Below, piece after piece: positions 1 to 6,867 of a stretch of DNA of 42,337 nt (position 1 is its first letter; every line of letters starts with the position of its first letter). The position numbers and the translations under genes are program-made. The notes beneath the pieces were generated by a model. The model was not told the origin of the DNA. It searched no databases and worked only from the letters and a program-made list of their open reading frames with translations. The stretch is from contig JAEWMY010000025.1 in the NCBI GenBank assembly GCA_023393015.1, forward strand, positions 1 to 42,337, given 5' to 3'. The stretch is from Spirochaetota bacterium (GTDB lineage: Bacteria > Spirochaetota > Spirochaetia > Treponematales > Treponemataceae).

Positions 1-6
1 TACGCC

Positions 7-996
7 TCACTGCGGGCTCCTTTCCCTGTCCGCGCGTCGGGGAGCCTGGCCGGCGATATCGAGGACGTCGATCCCCGTATCGACCGAGGTCGAGGTGTAG
101 CCCGTAGAGCAGAGCTCGAACAGGGACTTCACCGCCTGGTAGCCCATGAGGTAAGGATTCACGACGAGCGATCCCCTGACGATTCCCTTGTCGATAAAAT
201 GCTGGATCGAGGGATCGTTGCCGAACGCGACGACGTGAATGCGCCCGACTTGATTGAGATCGATCAGGGCCTGCGTGCCGGCGAGCGTATCGTTGAGATC
301 GGTGAACAGGATCGTATTGACCTCAGGCTCGTTCCGAAGGAGCTGATAGACGGTCTTTTCCGCGTCACGCGGGTTGAGATCCGTATGCAGGACCGATATC
401 GGCCCGGACAGCCGGGAACCGAGCACGCCGTGAATGCCCATCTCGACGAGTTCGCGCTCGGCATAGATCGCGGGGGACTTGTCGCTGTAGATGATGGCGA
501 GTTTCAGGTGCGACGAATCGACCCTGCTGATCAGGCTTCCCGCCTTCTTTCCGAAGTCGAAATTGTTCGTCCCCACGAAGGGCCATGGCTGGTCCGCCGG
601 AATATTGTGGTTAACGAGAATAAGCGGGATCTTCTTTTTCGACAGGTTCATCAGGCTTTCGAAGATGACGGTGTCGTCGATGTCGGGACAGACGACAACC
701 CCCTCGACGCCGGAATAGACGGCCATGCGAAGGGACGTCCCCTTGGGATCGATGGTATGGACCGAAAGCACCGCGCCCCGCTCGGCGGCCGATTTCCGGG
801 CTCCGTTCATGATATCGTTGAAGTAATAATTCCTGTTCTGCGGCAAAAAGAGGGCGAAGTGGCGCACGGTATCCCCCCCGACGGCCACGTCGGAGGGTTT
901 TCTCAGAAGACCGCTCACAAGGTATACGGACATCCCGAAGGAAAAGAACGCAAGTACGCCGGTAACAGCAAGAGCCGCCTTGATCTGGATTTTCAC
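7..996 (-). CDS. Membrane-anchored periplasmic sugar-binding-like protein (Peripla_BP_4/LacI fold)
   Basis: The N-terminus has a hydrophobic segment of about 25 residues (IKAALAVTGVLAFFSF...) and no lipobox, so it is an uncleaved anchor or signal peptide. The remainder looks like a type 1 periplasmic binding protein: a first strand FALFLPQNRNYYFNDIMNGA, VEGVVVCPDIDD, FVGTNNFDFGKKAG and VVAFGNDPSIQHFIDKGI match the sugar-binding fold of ribose/galactose receptors. Such proteins bind a sugar in the periplasm and feed an ABC transporter or a sensor kinase; its partner probably lies beyond the left edge. I chose the GTG at 996 because a promoter (TTGCCA, 18 nt, TATACT) ends 7 nt before it. A TTG at 1017 is in frame (336 aa) but lies upstream of the predicted transcription start and has a poorly spaced ribosome site. 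The gene is complete (stop at 7-9) and diverges from the hemerythrin gene. Ligand unknown. Confidence 0.8.
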   Translation of the reverse strand: MKIQIKAALAVTGVLAFFSFGMSVYLVSGLLRKPSDVAVGGDTVRHFALFLPQNRNYYFNDIMNGARKSAAERGAVLSVHTIDPKGTSLRMAVYSGVEGVVVCPDIDDTVIFESLMNLSKKKIPLILVNHNIPADQPWPFVGTNNFDFGKKAGSLISRVDSSHLKLAIIYSDKSPAIYAERELVEMGIHGVLGSRLSGPISVLHTDLNPRDAEKTVYQLLRNEPEVNTILFTDLNDTLAGTQALIDLNQVGRIHVVAFGNDPSIQHFIDKGIVRGSLVVNPYLMGYQAVKSLFELCSTGYTSTSVDTGIDVLDIAGQAPRRADRERSPQ

Positions 997-1003
997 GCTT
1001 TCG

Positions 1004-1033
1004 AGTATACCCTTCAAATCCTTCCGTTGGCAA
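1004..1033 (-). promoter_or_regulatory. Promoter of the binding-protein gene, leaderless type
   Basis: On the minus strand TTGCCA (1033-1028) and TATACT (1009-1004) are 18 nt apart, each matching 5 of 6 consensus bases. Only 7 nt separate the -10 box from the GTG start at 996, so the mRNA should begin at or next to the start codon. Confidence 0.55.
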
Positions 1034-1072
1034 GGAAGCGGAAAGCGGGCCCGAGAACGGGCGCGTTTCCGC

Positions 1073-1101
1073 TACACAACCGGGAAAAACCGGGGTATAT
1101 T
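1073..1101 (+). promoter_or_regulatory. Promoter of the hemerythrin gene, leaderless type
   Basis: TACACA (1073-1078), 17 nt, TATATT (1096-1101). The ATG at 1108 follows after 6 nt, which places the expected transcription start on the A of ATG. There is no Shine-Dalgarno sequence in the gap. Confidence 0.6.
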
Positions 1102-1107
1102 TACGGC

Positions 1108-1527
1108 ATGATCAACCTTTTTTCCTGGGACGACGCCCTCGCGACGGGCTTTGAAGACGTAGACCTCCAGCACAAGAAACTGCTGCTTATCATCGAGGAC
1201 GTGCGGGGCCTTCTGGACGAAACCGGAAAGGACTACGAGCTCAGGTTGGCCAAGGACCTCAAGCGCCTCACCGACTATACGGCGTACCATTTCGCCGAGG
1301 AAGAGACGCTCATGGACCGGTACGGCTACCCCGATCTCGACCAGCACCGGAAAGAGCACGCCGCCTTCGTCGAACGCGTGCGCGCCGAAATAGCCTCGAT
1401 CGGAGAGGCGAAGGCGGGTCAGGGATTCCAGTTCTACCGGTTTCTCGGCACCTGGCTCCTCAACCACATCGCCAAATCCGACCAGGCCTGGGCGGCGTAC
1501 ATACGCGAGCGGACGGCCCGCGACTAG
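1108..1527 (+). CDS. Bacteriohemerythrin
   Basis: A 139-residue single-domain hemerythrin, the usual length. It binds O2 at a di-iron centre inside a four-helix bundle in the cytoplasm and is used for O2 sensing, delivery or scavenging in microaerophiles and anaerobes. All expected iron ligands are visible: H22 (DLQHKKL), H61 and E65 (HFAEE), H80 and H84 (HRKEH), H120 and D125 (HIAKSD). The start at MINLFSWDD gives the canonical N-terminus, W-D-D-A-L followed by G-x-x-x-x-D-x-Q-H. There is no Shine-Dalgarno; a -10 box ends 6 nt upstream. It stands alone between a divergent binding-protein gene and a convergent alcohol dehydrogenase, whose stop codon is 21 nt away. Oxygen handling fits the peroxidase/OhrR pair elsewhere in the window. 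Confidence 0.95.
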   Translation: MINLFSWDDALATGFEDVDLQHKKLLLIIEDVRGLLDETGKDYELRLAKDLKRLTDYTAYHFAEEETLMDRYGYPDLDQHRKEHAAFVERVRAEIASIGEAKAGQGFQFYRFLGTWLLNHIAKSDQAWAAYIRERTARD

Positions 1528-1548
1528 GCGCGCGCCGGCTGCCGGTCC

Positions 1549-2718
1549 CTACACCGCCGAAGTCAATATAGCGGCGACCGCCTTGGTATCCAGCTTCACG
1601 AAGTTGCCCGTCGTGCCCTTGCCCTTCTGCGTGCACTTGAGCGCCATCTCGCCGATTTTGTCCGCGGGAACGTTCATCTCCGACAGACGCACCGGAAGTC
1701 CGATCGAGCGGAAGAAGGCCTCCAGGGCGTCGATGCCGGCGAGCGCGGTCCGCTCGGGATGGTACTGATCGTTCTCGATTCCCCAGACCCTGGTCGCGAA
1801 CTGGACGAACCTCGAAACGTCGTTCTTGTAGACGTGGCGCATCCACGCCGGAAAGACGACCGCGAGCCCGGCTCCGTGCGCGACGTCGTAGATCGCGCTG
1901 ATCTCGTGCTCGATCGAATGCGAGCCCCAATCCCCTACCCGGCCCGTGCCGAAAAGGTCGTTATGCGCGACCGAACCGACCCACATGATCTCGGCGCGGG
2001 AGGCGTAGTCGTCCGGCGAAGCGAGCGCGAGGGGCACGTTCCTGATCACCGTCCGGAGACCCGCCTCGCAGAGCCGGTCGGTAAAGTCGACGTCGCGCGT
2101 GTTCGTGAAGTACCGCTCCATGATATGCGCCATGATGTCCGCCGCGCCGCACGCCGTCTGGTACGCGGGAAGCGTAGAAGTCAAGGTGGGATTCATGAGC
2201 GCGAAGCGCGGGCGCAGGAGCTCTGAGGTGAGGCCGCGCTTGAGCTGCAACTCCTCGTTCGATACGACCGAACTGCTGCTCGACTCGCTTCCCGCCGCGG
2301 GTATCGTCAGGATGACGCCGACGTCGAGGGCCTTCGCGGGGCTCGCGGTGTACTCGTAGAACTCCCAGACGTCGCCCGAGTGCGGAACGCCCACGGCGAT
2401 GGCCTTGGCGGAATCTATGACGCTGCCGCCGCCCACCGCGAGCACGAAGCCGATCCCGTGTTTGCGGCACAGGTCGATACCCTCGCGCACGAGCGTCACG
2501 CGCGGGTTCGGCTTGACCCCGCCGAGCTCGACCGCCTCGATCCCGGCCGCCTTGAGGGAGGCGCGAACGCGGTCCAGAAGCCCCGACTTGACGACGCTCC
2601 CCCCGCCGAAGTGCAGAAGAACCTTCTTCGCGAAGGGCGCGACCTCGGCACCCGCCTGGTTTTCTACTTCTTTTCCGAACACGATTTTCGTGGGATTGAT
2701 GAAGGTAAAGTTTTCCAT
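1549..2718 (-). CDS. yqhD: Iron-containing (group III) NAD(P)H-dependent alcohol dehydrogenase, YqhD/BdhA type
   Basis: A 389-residue cytosolic enzyme that interconverts aldehydes and primary alcohols, for fermentation or aldehyde detoxification. The nucleotide-binding loop AVGGGSVIDSAKAIAVG lies near residues 94-110. Metal ligands fall at D194, H198, H267 and H281 (GAADIMAHIMERYFTN; GSHSIEHEISAIYDVAHGAG), the same numbers I recall for E. coli YqhD, and the length also matches, so YqhD-like is the best subfamily call; the symbol is by similarity only. The start MENFTFINPT is supported by GAGGAG 8-9 nt upstream on the minus strand; an in-frame ATG at 2757 would add 13 atypical residues. Whether it carries iron or zinc and uses NADH or NADPH cannot be read from sequence. 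Monocistronic, with its own promoter at 2743-2771. Confidence 0.93.
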   Translation of the reverse strand: MENFTFINPTKIVFGKEVENQAGAEVAPFAKKVLLHFGGGSVVKSGLLDRVRASLKAAGIEAVELGGVKPNPRVTLVREGIDLCRKHGIGFVLAVGGGSVIDSAKAIAVGVPHSGDVWEFYEYTASPAKALDVGVILTIPAAGSESSSSSVVSNEELQLKRGLTSELLRPRFALMNPTLTSTLPAYQTACGAADIMAHIMERYFTNTRDVDFTDRLCEAGLRTVIRNVPLALASPDDYASRAEIMWVGSVAHNDLFGTGRVGDWGSHSIEHEISAIYDVAHGAGLAVVFPAWMRHVYKNDVSRFVQFATRVWGIENDQYHPERTALAGIDALEAFFRSIGLPVRLSEMNVPADKIGEMALKCTQKGKGTTGNFVKLDTKAVAAILTSAV

Positions 2719-2742
2719 GGTGTGAATCTCCTCGTAACGGAA

Positions 2743-2771
2743 AGTATCGCATGTCATCTATTATTTGACAA
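2743..2771 (-). promoter_or_regulatory. Promoter of the alcohol dehydrogenase gene
   Basis: On the minus strand TTGTCA (2771-2766), 17 nt, GATACT (2748-2743). It leaves a leader of roughly 20 nt containing the GAGGAG ribosome site, a conventional arrangement that contrasts with the leaderless promoters nearby. Confidence 0.5.
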
Positions 2772-2870
2772 GGGAAACAATTAACAGAACGAGGGAGTTT
2801 TGCATTGTCGTCCGCCATCCGTTACGCTTATGGAAGGTCCCGGGCCTCTCGGCCCCGACAGGAGGCCACG

Positions 2871-4433
2871 ATGAAAAGCATCAAGACGAAAATCAGCGCG
2901 ATGGCGATCGGAATCACCGTCGCCGTGACGGCCGTGCTCCTCACGGTCTTTCTCCTTTCCTTCCGCTCGATGGTCGACGAACAGCTCGGATTGCTGGACA
3001 CGACGCTCCGCGAAAGTTTCGACAGGACCGTTCGGTGGGAAGTCGAGTCCGCGGTCACGATGATAGAACGGGTCGCGACGCTCGAAAAAGAGGGCGTTCT
3101 CGACCGCGCCACGGCGGAAGAGGTCGCGAAGAAGCTGCTCCGCGACATGCGGTACGGCCAGGAGGGCTACTTCTGGGCCGATACGAAGGACGGAACGAAC
3201 GTCGTCCTCCTCGGGGGAGCGGCGGAGGGCAAGAACCGCCTCGAGTCCGTCGACACGAACGGAACGAAGTTCATTCGTAGCATCATAGATAACGGAATGA
3301 AGGACGGCGGCGGCTACTCCGACTACTGGTTTCCGAAGGCCGGAACCGACAAGCCCCTCCCGAAGCGGAGCTACAGCCTCCTTTCGAAATCATGGCAATG
3401 GATCGTCGGAACCGGTGCGTACGTAGACGACATAGACGGGATCGTAGAGACCAAACGGATCGAGGCCGACTCCTTCGTGAGGCGTTCGATGGGGATAACC
3501 CTCGCGCTCGCGGGCCTCGCTGCCATCGTGGCGACCGCCGTCGCCGTCGCCATCGGCGTCAAGCTCGTGAAGCCGCTCGTGTACGCCGCCGAGCAAACGG
3601 AGCTCTTCGCCGCGGGAGATTTCTCGCGCGCCTTCGACGAACGGAAAACGGCGCAAACCGACGAAACGGGCGCCCTCCTCAGGGCGCTCGACGCGATGCG
3701 CTCCGATCTCGCCGAGATGATCGGCGGAATCATGTCGGTGAGCAAGTCGATCTCGACGGGCTCGACCGAGCTTTCGGACACCTCGCAGGAGGTTTCCGCG
3801 GGGGCCTCGGAACAGGCGGCTTCTACCGAGGAGATATCCGCCTCGATCGAGGAGATGGTCTCCACGATACGGCAAAACGCGGACAACTCGGGAGAGACCG
3901 AGCGGATCGCGCGGAAGGCCGCGAAGGACGCGGCGGAGGGATCGGAAACGGTGAACGCGGCGATCCAGGCCGTCAAGCAGATAGCCCAGCGCATCGCCGT
4001 GATCGAGGAGATCGCCGGGCAGACGAACCTGCTCGCGCTCAACGCGGCCATCGAGGCGGCGCGCGCGGGAGAGGCGGGCAAGGGATTCTCGGTCGTGGCG
4101 GGAGAGATACGAAAGCTCGCGGAACGGAGCGCGACTTCGGCGGCCGAGATACGCGAGATTTCGGCGACGACGACCGAAGCCGCGCAAAGGGCGGGGGCGG
4201 TTCTCGCGAGCCTCGCGCCCGATATAGTCAGGACGGCGGATCTCGTCGGGGAGATAAGCGCGGCGTCCGCCGAACAGCGCGTCGGCGCGGACCAGATAGG
4301 CCAGGCCATGACCCAACTCGATACGGTCGTCCAGCGGAACGCCGCTGCCGCGGAGGAGCTCGCCGCCTCGGCCGAAAACCTGAGCGGTCAGTCGGAAACC
4401 CTCCGGGACACGGTCAGCAGGTTCAAGGTGTGA
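2871..4433 (+). CDS. Methyl-accepting chemotaxis protein with single Cache sensor
   Basis: A 520-residue inner-membrane chemoreceptor. Order: short cytoplasmic start, TM1 (about residues 9-31), periplasmic sCache_2-type sensor (YGQEGYFWADTKDG ... NGTKFI ... GYSDYWFPKAG ... SWQWIVGTGAYVDDID, about 90-190), TM2 (about 205-228), HAMP, then a long signalling coil. The hairpin tip QTNLLALNAAIEAARAGEAGKGF is typical and binds CheA/CheW. sCache_2 domains usually bind small organic acids; the ligand here is unknown. AGGAGG lies 5 nt before the ATG at 2871, so an upstream ATG at 2805 is rejected. I see no C-terminal CheR-docking pentapeptide. It stands alone, so cheA/cheW must be elsewhere. It implies chemotactic motility, in line with the YjfB peptide at 35.5 kb. 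Confidence 0.95.
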   Translation: MKSIKTKISAMAIGITVAVTAVLLTVFLLSFRSMVDEQLGLLDTTLRESFDRTVRWEVESAVTMIERVATLEKEGVLDRATAEEVAKKLLRDMRYGQEGYFWADTKDGTNVVLLGGAAEGKNRLESVDTNGTKFIRSIIDNGMKDGGGYSDYWFPKAGTDKPLPKRSYSLLSKSWQWIVGTGAYVDDIDGIVETKRIEADSFVRRSMGITLALAGLAAIVATAVAVAIGVKLVKPLVYAAEQTELFAAGDFSRAFDERKTAQTDETGALLRALDAMRSDLAEMIGGIMSVSKSISTGSTELSDTSQEVSAGASEQAASTEEISASIEEMVSTIRQNADNSGETERIARKAAKDAAEGSETVNAAIQAVKQIAQRIAVIEEIAGQTNLLALNAAIEAARAGEAGKGFSVVAGEIRKLAERSATSAAEIREISATTTEAAQRAGAVLASLAPDIVRTADLVGEISAASAEQRVGADQIGQAMTQLDTVVQRNAAAAEELAASAENLSGQSETLRDTVSRFKV

Positions 4434-4446
4434 TTTTGCGAACCGC

Positions 4447-4475
4447 TTGCAAGTTCCAATGACCCCGGTTATAGT
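4447..4475 (+). promoter_or_regulatory. Promoter of the znu operon, near-leaderless
   Basis: TTGCAA (4447-4452), 17 nt, TATAGT (4470-4475). The znuC ATG begins 9 nt after the -10 box and no Shine-Dalgarno is present. Autoregulation by the Fur/Zur protein of this operon is likely, but I see no clear inverted-repeat Zur box here. Confidence 0.5.
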
Positions 4476-4484
4476 GAACGCGCA

Positions 4485-5318
4485 ATGAACGCACGCGAGA
4501 CACAAGCCGCGGAAACATCCGTCGTGCTCGATTTCAACGAGGTTTCCTTCTCGTACGGGTCGATCCCCGTACTCGACCGGGTGAGCTTTCACGCCCATCG
4601 GGGCGAGTTTATCGCCCTCGTCGGGCCCAACGGATCGGGGAAGACGACCGTCATCAAGCTAGTGCTCGGCCTGGAGTCGCCGACGTCCGGCTCGGTGACC
4701 CTTCTGGGCGAAAGCCCGGACGCGGCGCGTCGGCGCGTCGGTTACGTGCCCCAGCACGCGCAGTTCGACGCGACCTTCCCGATCTCGGTCCGCGAGGTCG
4801 TGCGAATGGGACGGCTCGTTCCGGCCGCGGGTCGGGCGAAATCCGCCGCGAGCGCCGCCGCGGAAAGGGACGCCATCGACTCCGCGCTCGAGCGTTCCGG
4901 CGTGGCGCATCTCGCCTCGCGCCCCTACCCCGCCCTTTCGGGCGGGCAGCGGAGGCGCGTACTCGTCGCGCGCGCGCTCGCCTCGGAGCCCGAGTTTCTC
5001 ATACTGGACGAACCGACGGCCAACATGGACACCGAAAGCGAAACGCGCCTTTTCGAGACGCTCGGCAGGCTCAAGGGAGCGACGACGATCATGATAGTCA
5101 CCCACGACACGGGATTCGTCTCGGCGCTCACGGACGTGGTGCTCTGCGTCGGGGAACGCGGCGCGGACGGCGCGTCATGCTCGCTCGCGCGTCACGCCAC
5201 GAGGCCGATCGACGGCGCCCCGCCGGTCATGTTCGGGGGAAACGCGGCGCAGGTACTGCACGACAGCGACCTCGCGGACGCGTGCGCGAATTGCGGCCGG
5301 AAGGATAACGGAATATGA
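4485..5318 (+). CDS. znuC: Zinc/manganese ABC transporter ATP-binding protein
   Basis: A 277-residue ABC ATPase that powers metal import through the membrane partner encoded next. Walker A GPNGSGKTT (residues 47-55), Q-loop VPQHAQFD (88-95), signature LSGGQRRR (151-158), Walker B FLILDEPTANMD (171-182) and the switch His in IVTHDTG are all present. Pairing with an ABC-3 family permease and a Fur-family gene makes zinc the most likely substrate; manganese or iron is possible. The C-terminal 60 residues extend past the ATPase core and end with CANCGRK, a C-x-x-C that could bind metal. Its stop codon overlaps the permease start (ATGA). No metal-binding ZnuA gene lies next to the operon, so the receptor is encoded elsewhere. 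Confidence 0.9.
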   Translation: MNARETQAAETSVVLDFNEVSFSYGSIPVLDRVSFHAHRGEFIALVGPNGSGKTTVIKLVLGLESPTSGSVTLLGESPDAARRRVGYVPQHAQFDATFPISVREVVRMGRLVPAAGRAKSAASAAAERDAIDSALERSGVAHLASRPYPALSGGQRRRVLVARALASEPEFLILDEPTANMDTESETRLFETLGRLKGATTIMIVTHDTGFVSALTDVVLCVGERGADGASCSLARHATRPIDGAPPVMFGGNAAQVLHDSDLADACANCGRKDNGI

Positions 5319-6181
5319 ACGGATTACGCGCGATACTTACCGACCCGGCGCTCGGCTTCATGCGCAACGCCTTCGTCGCGGGTCTGCTCTCTTCGGTCCT
5401 CTTCGGGGTAATAGGCTCGGTGGTGACCGTCAGGCGAATCGCCGGGCTCGCGGGCGCGATATCGCACGCCGTCCTCGGCGGTATCGGGATGGCCCTCTTC
5501 CTCTCGGCGAAAGACATCGTGCCGGGCTTGCCGCCGATCGCCGGCGCGCTCGTCTTCGCGGTCGCGGCGGCGGTCATCATCGGCGTCGTCTCGCTCAGGG
5601 CGAAACAGCGGGAGGACACCGTCATCAACGCGATCTGGGCGATCGGCATGAGCGTCGGCGTCCTTTTCATGGCGAAGACCCCCGGCTATACAGATCCCGC
5701 GAGCTACCTCTTCGGCAACATACTCCTCGTGTCGACGGCGGACCTCTGGCTTCTCGCGGCGCTCGACGCGGTCGCGGTGTTCCTCGCCTGGAGGTTCTAC
5801 CCGGAAATCGAGGCGAGCGCCTTCGACCCGGAGTTCGCGCGCGTGCGCGGCGTCGACACGGACGCCGTCTTTCTCGCGATACTCGCGCTTACCGCGATCG
5901 CCGTCGTCCTCCTCCAGACCTTCGTCGGCATCGTCATGGTCATCGCCATGCTCACCCTGCCCGCGGGCACCGCCGGTTTCTCCTCGAAAAACCTCGCGGG
6001 GATGATGTTCGCGGCGACGCTCTACGCGCTCGCCTTCTCCGTCTCCGGTCTCGCGATCGGCTGGCACCTCGACGCCCCGGTCGGCGCCGTCACCGTCGTG
6101 CTCGCCGGAGCGACCTTCCTCGCGGGCGGCGCGATCGGCGCGGCCGCCGCGCGACTTCGCGTCGGGAAGGCGACCGCGTGA
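5315..6181 (+). CDS. znuB: Zinc/manganese ABC transporter permease (ABC-3 family)
   Basis: A 288-residue integral membrane protein with about eight hydrophobic segments, typical of ZnuB/MntB/TroC. Recognisable family parts are GSVVTVRRIAGLAGAISHAVLGGIGMALF, the LPAGTAG loop and a hydrophobic C-terminus. It forms the channel for metal import with the preceding ATPase. The ATG at 5315 overlaps the znuC stop in ATGA, and the TGA at 6179-6181 overlaps the GTG of the following regulator in GTGA, so the three genes are translationally coupled. Confidence 0.92.
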   Translation: MNGLRAILTDPALGFMRNAFVAGLLSSVLFGVIGSVVTVRRIAGLAGAISHAVLGGIGMALFLSAKDIVPGLPPIAGALVFAVAAAVIIGVVSLRAKQREDTVINAIWAIGMSVGVLFMAKTPGYTDPASYLFGNILLVSTADLWLLAALDAVAVFLAWRFYPEIEASAFDPEFARVRGVDTDAVFLAILALTAIAVVLLQTFVGIVMVIAMLTLPAGTAGFSSKNLAGMMFAATLYALAFSVSGLAIGWHLDAPVGAVTVVLAGATFLAGGAIGAAAARLRVGKATA

Positions 6182-6576
6182 CGCGCGCGAGGACGGCGAT
6201 ACGCGTGATACTCGCGGACGCGACGGAACCGCTTTCAGCCGCGTCCGTTTTTCGCGCGCTCGACGGGACCTTCGACCAGGCGACGGTCTACCGGACCCTT
6301 CACTATCTCGAGGGCAAGGGCCTCGCGGAATCCTTCGTTCTTCACTGCGCCGAGCACGGCACCGAGCGCTATTTCACGACGAGAGAGGGAACCGCGCGCG
6401 AATCCCACCGGCACTGGTTCCACTGCGAGTCGTGCCATCGTTTTACCGATCTCGGCGACTGCCAGCTTTCCGACATGCTCGCGCGGTACGAAACCCGCTT
6501 CGGCGTCAGGATCCGGGACCACAACCTCAACCTCACCGGCCTCTGCGCCGGATGCGCGTCCCTTCGGGAGGACTGA
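6178..6576 (+). CDS. zur: Fur-family metalloregulator, probably Zur
   Basis: A 132-residue Fur-family repressor starting with GTG inside the znuB stop (GTGA). An N-terminal winged helix contains the DNA-recognition segment FDQATVYRTLHYLEGKGLAE (residues 32-51). The dimerisation half has a His-rich stretch (SHRHWFH, 76-82) and two C-x-x-C pairs (C83/C86 and C123/C126), which form the structural zinc site of Fur proteins. Co-transcription with znuC-znuB indicates zinc-dependent control of the operon. The protein is slightly short for the family because the N-terminal arm is brief. Fur or Mur function cannot be excluded from sequence alone. Confidence 0.85.
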   Translation: MTRARTAIRVILADATEPLSAASVFRALDGTFDQATVYRTLHYLEGKGLAESFVLHCAEHGTERYFTTREGTARESHRHWFHCESCHRFTDLGDCQLSDMLARYETRFGVRIRDHNLNLTGLCAGCASLRED

Positions 6577-6580
6577 CCCC

Positions 6581-6609
6581 TTTACACTTCCCCCGCGCCG
6601 TGTTATATA
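6581..6609 (+). promoter_or_regulatory. Promoter of the thiCMED operon
   Basis: TTTACA (6581-6586) followed after 16-17 nt by TTATAT/TATATA (6603-6609). Expected transcription start is near 6615, just ahead of the riboswitch, which supports the assignment. Confidence 0.65.
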
Positions 6610-6631
6610 TCGCGCAGACATCACAAGTCAC

Positions 6632-6713
6632 GTTGCGGGGGAACCTCACGGTTGAGAAGGCTGATAACCTGACCCTTGGAACCTGTCAGTTAACACTGGC
6701 GTAGGGAAGCAGC
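6632..6713 (+). promoter_or_regulatory. TPP riboswitch (THI element)
   Basis: The conserved THI-box parts appear in order: GGGG near 6637, a short P3 hairpin, TTGAGA (6652-6657), TGACCCTTGGAACCTG (6670-6685), then ACTGGCGTAGGGAA (6695-6708). The ends pair as P1: GTTGC (6632-6636) with GCAGC (6709-6713). TPP binding is expected to lower expression of the downstream thiamine operon through the terminator at 6746-6774. The P3 arm is minimal: AACC, a 4-nt loop, GGTT. Confidence 0.95.
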
Positions 6714-6745
6714 TCGTTTCGGTCGCGAAAGCGCCCGCTGGAACG

Positions 6746-6774
6746 CCCTTCCGTCCGTCGGAGGGGTTTTTTTT
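6746..6774 (+). terminator. Riboswitch-controlled intrinsic terminator
   Basis: Stem CCCTTCCG (6746-6753) with CGGAGGGG (6759-6766), loop TCCGT, then eight T residues (6767-6774). It lies 33 nt after the TPP aptamer and 93 nt before thiC, so the switch works by premature termination. Confidence 0.9.
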
Positions 6775-6867
6775 ATCCCCTTCGCCCGGACGAACCCGGG
6801 CGGGACGACAACGAAATCGTACGACCCTTCCGTTCCATCCCCGCCGACGCGCGAAGGAAGACGGAAC

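Noticed and set aside
199..1107. N-terminal extension of the hemerythrin open frame back to 199
   Set aside because: The hemerythrin family starts at MINLFSWDD, and a promoter lies directly before 1108; the upstream part is antisense to the binding-protein gene.
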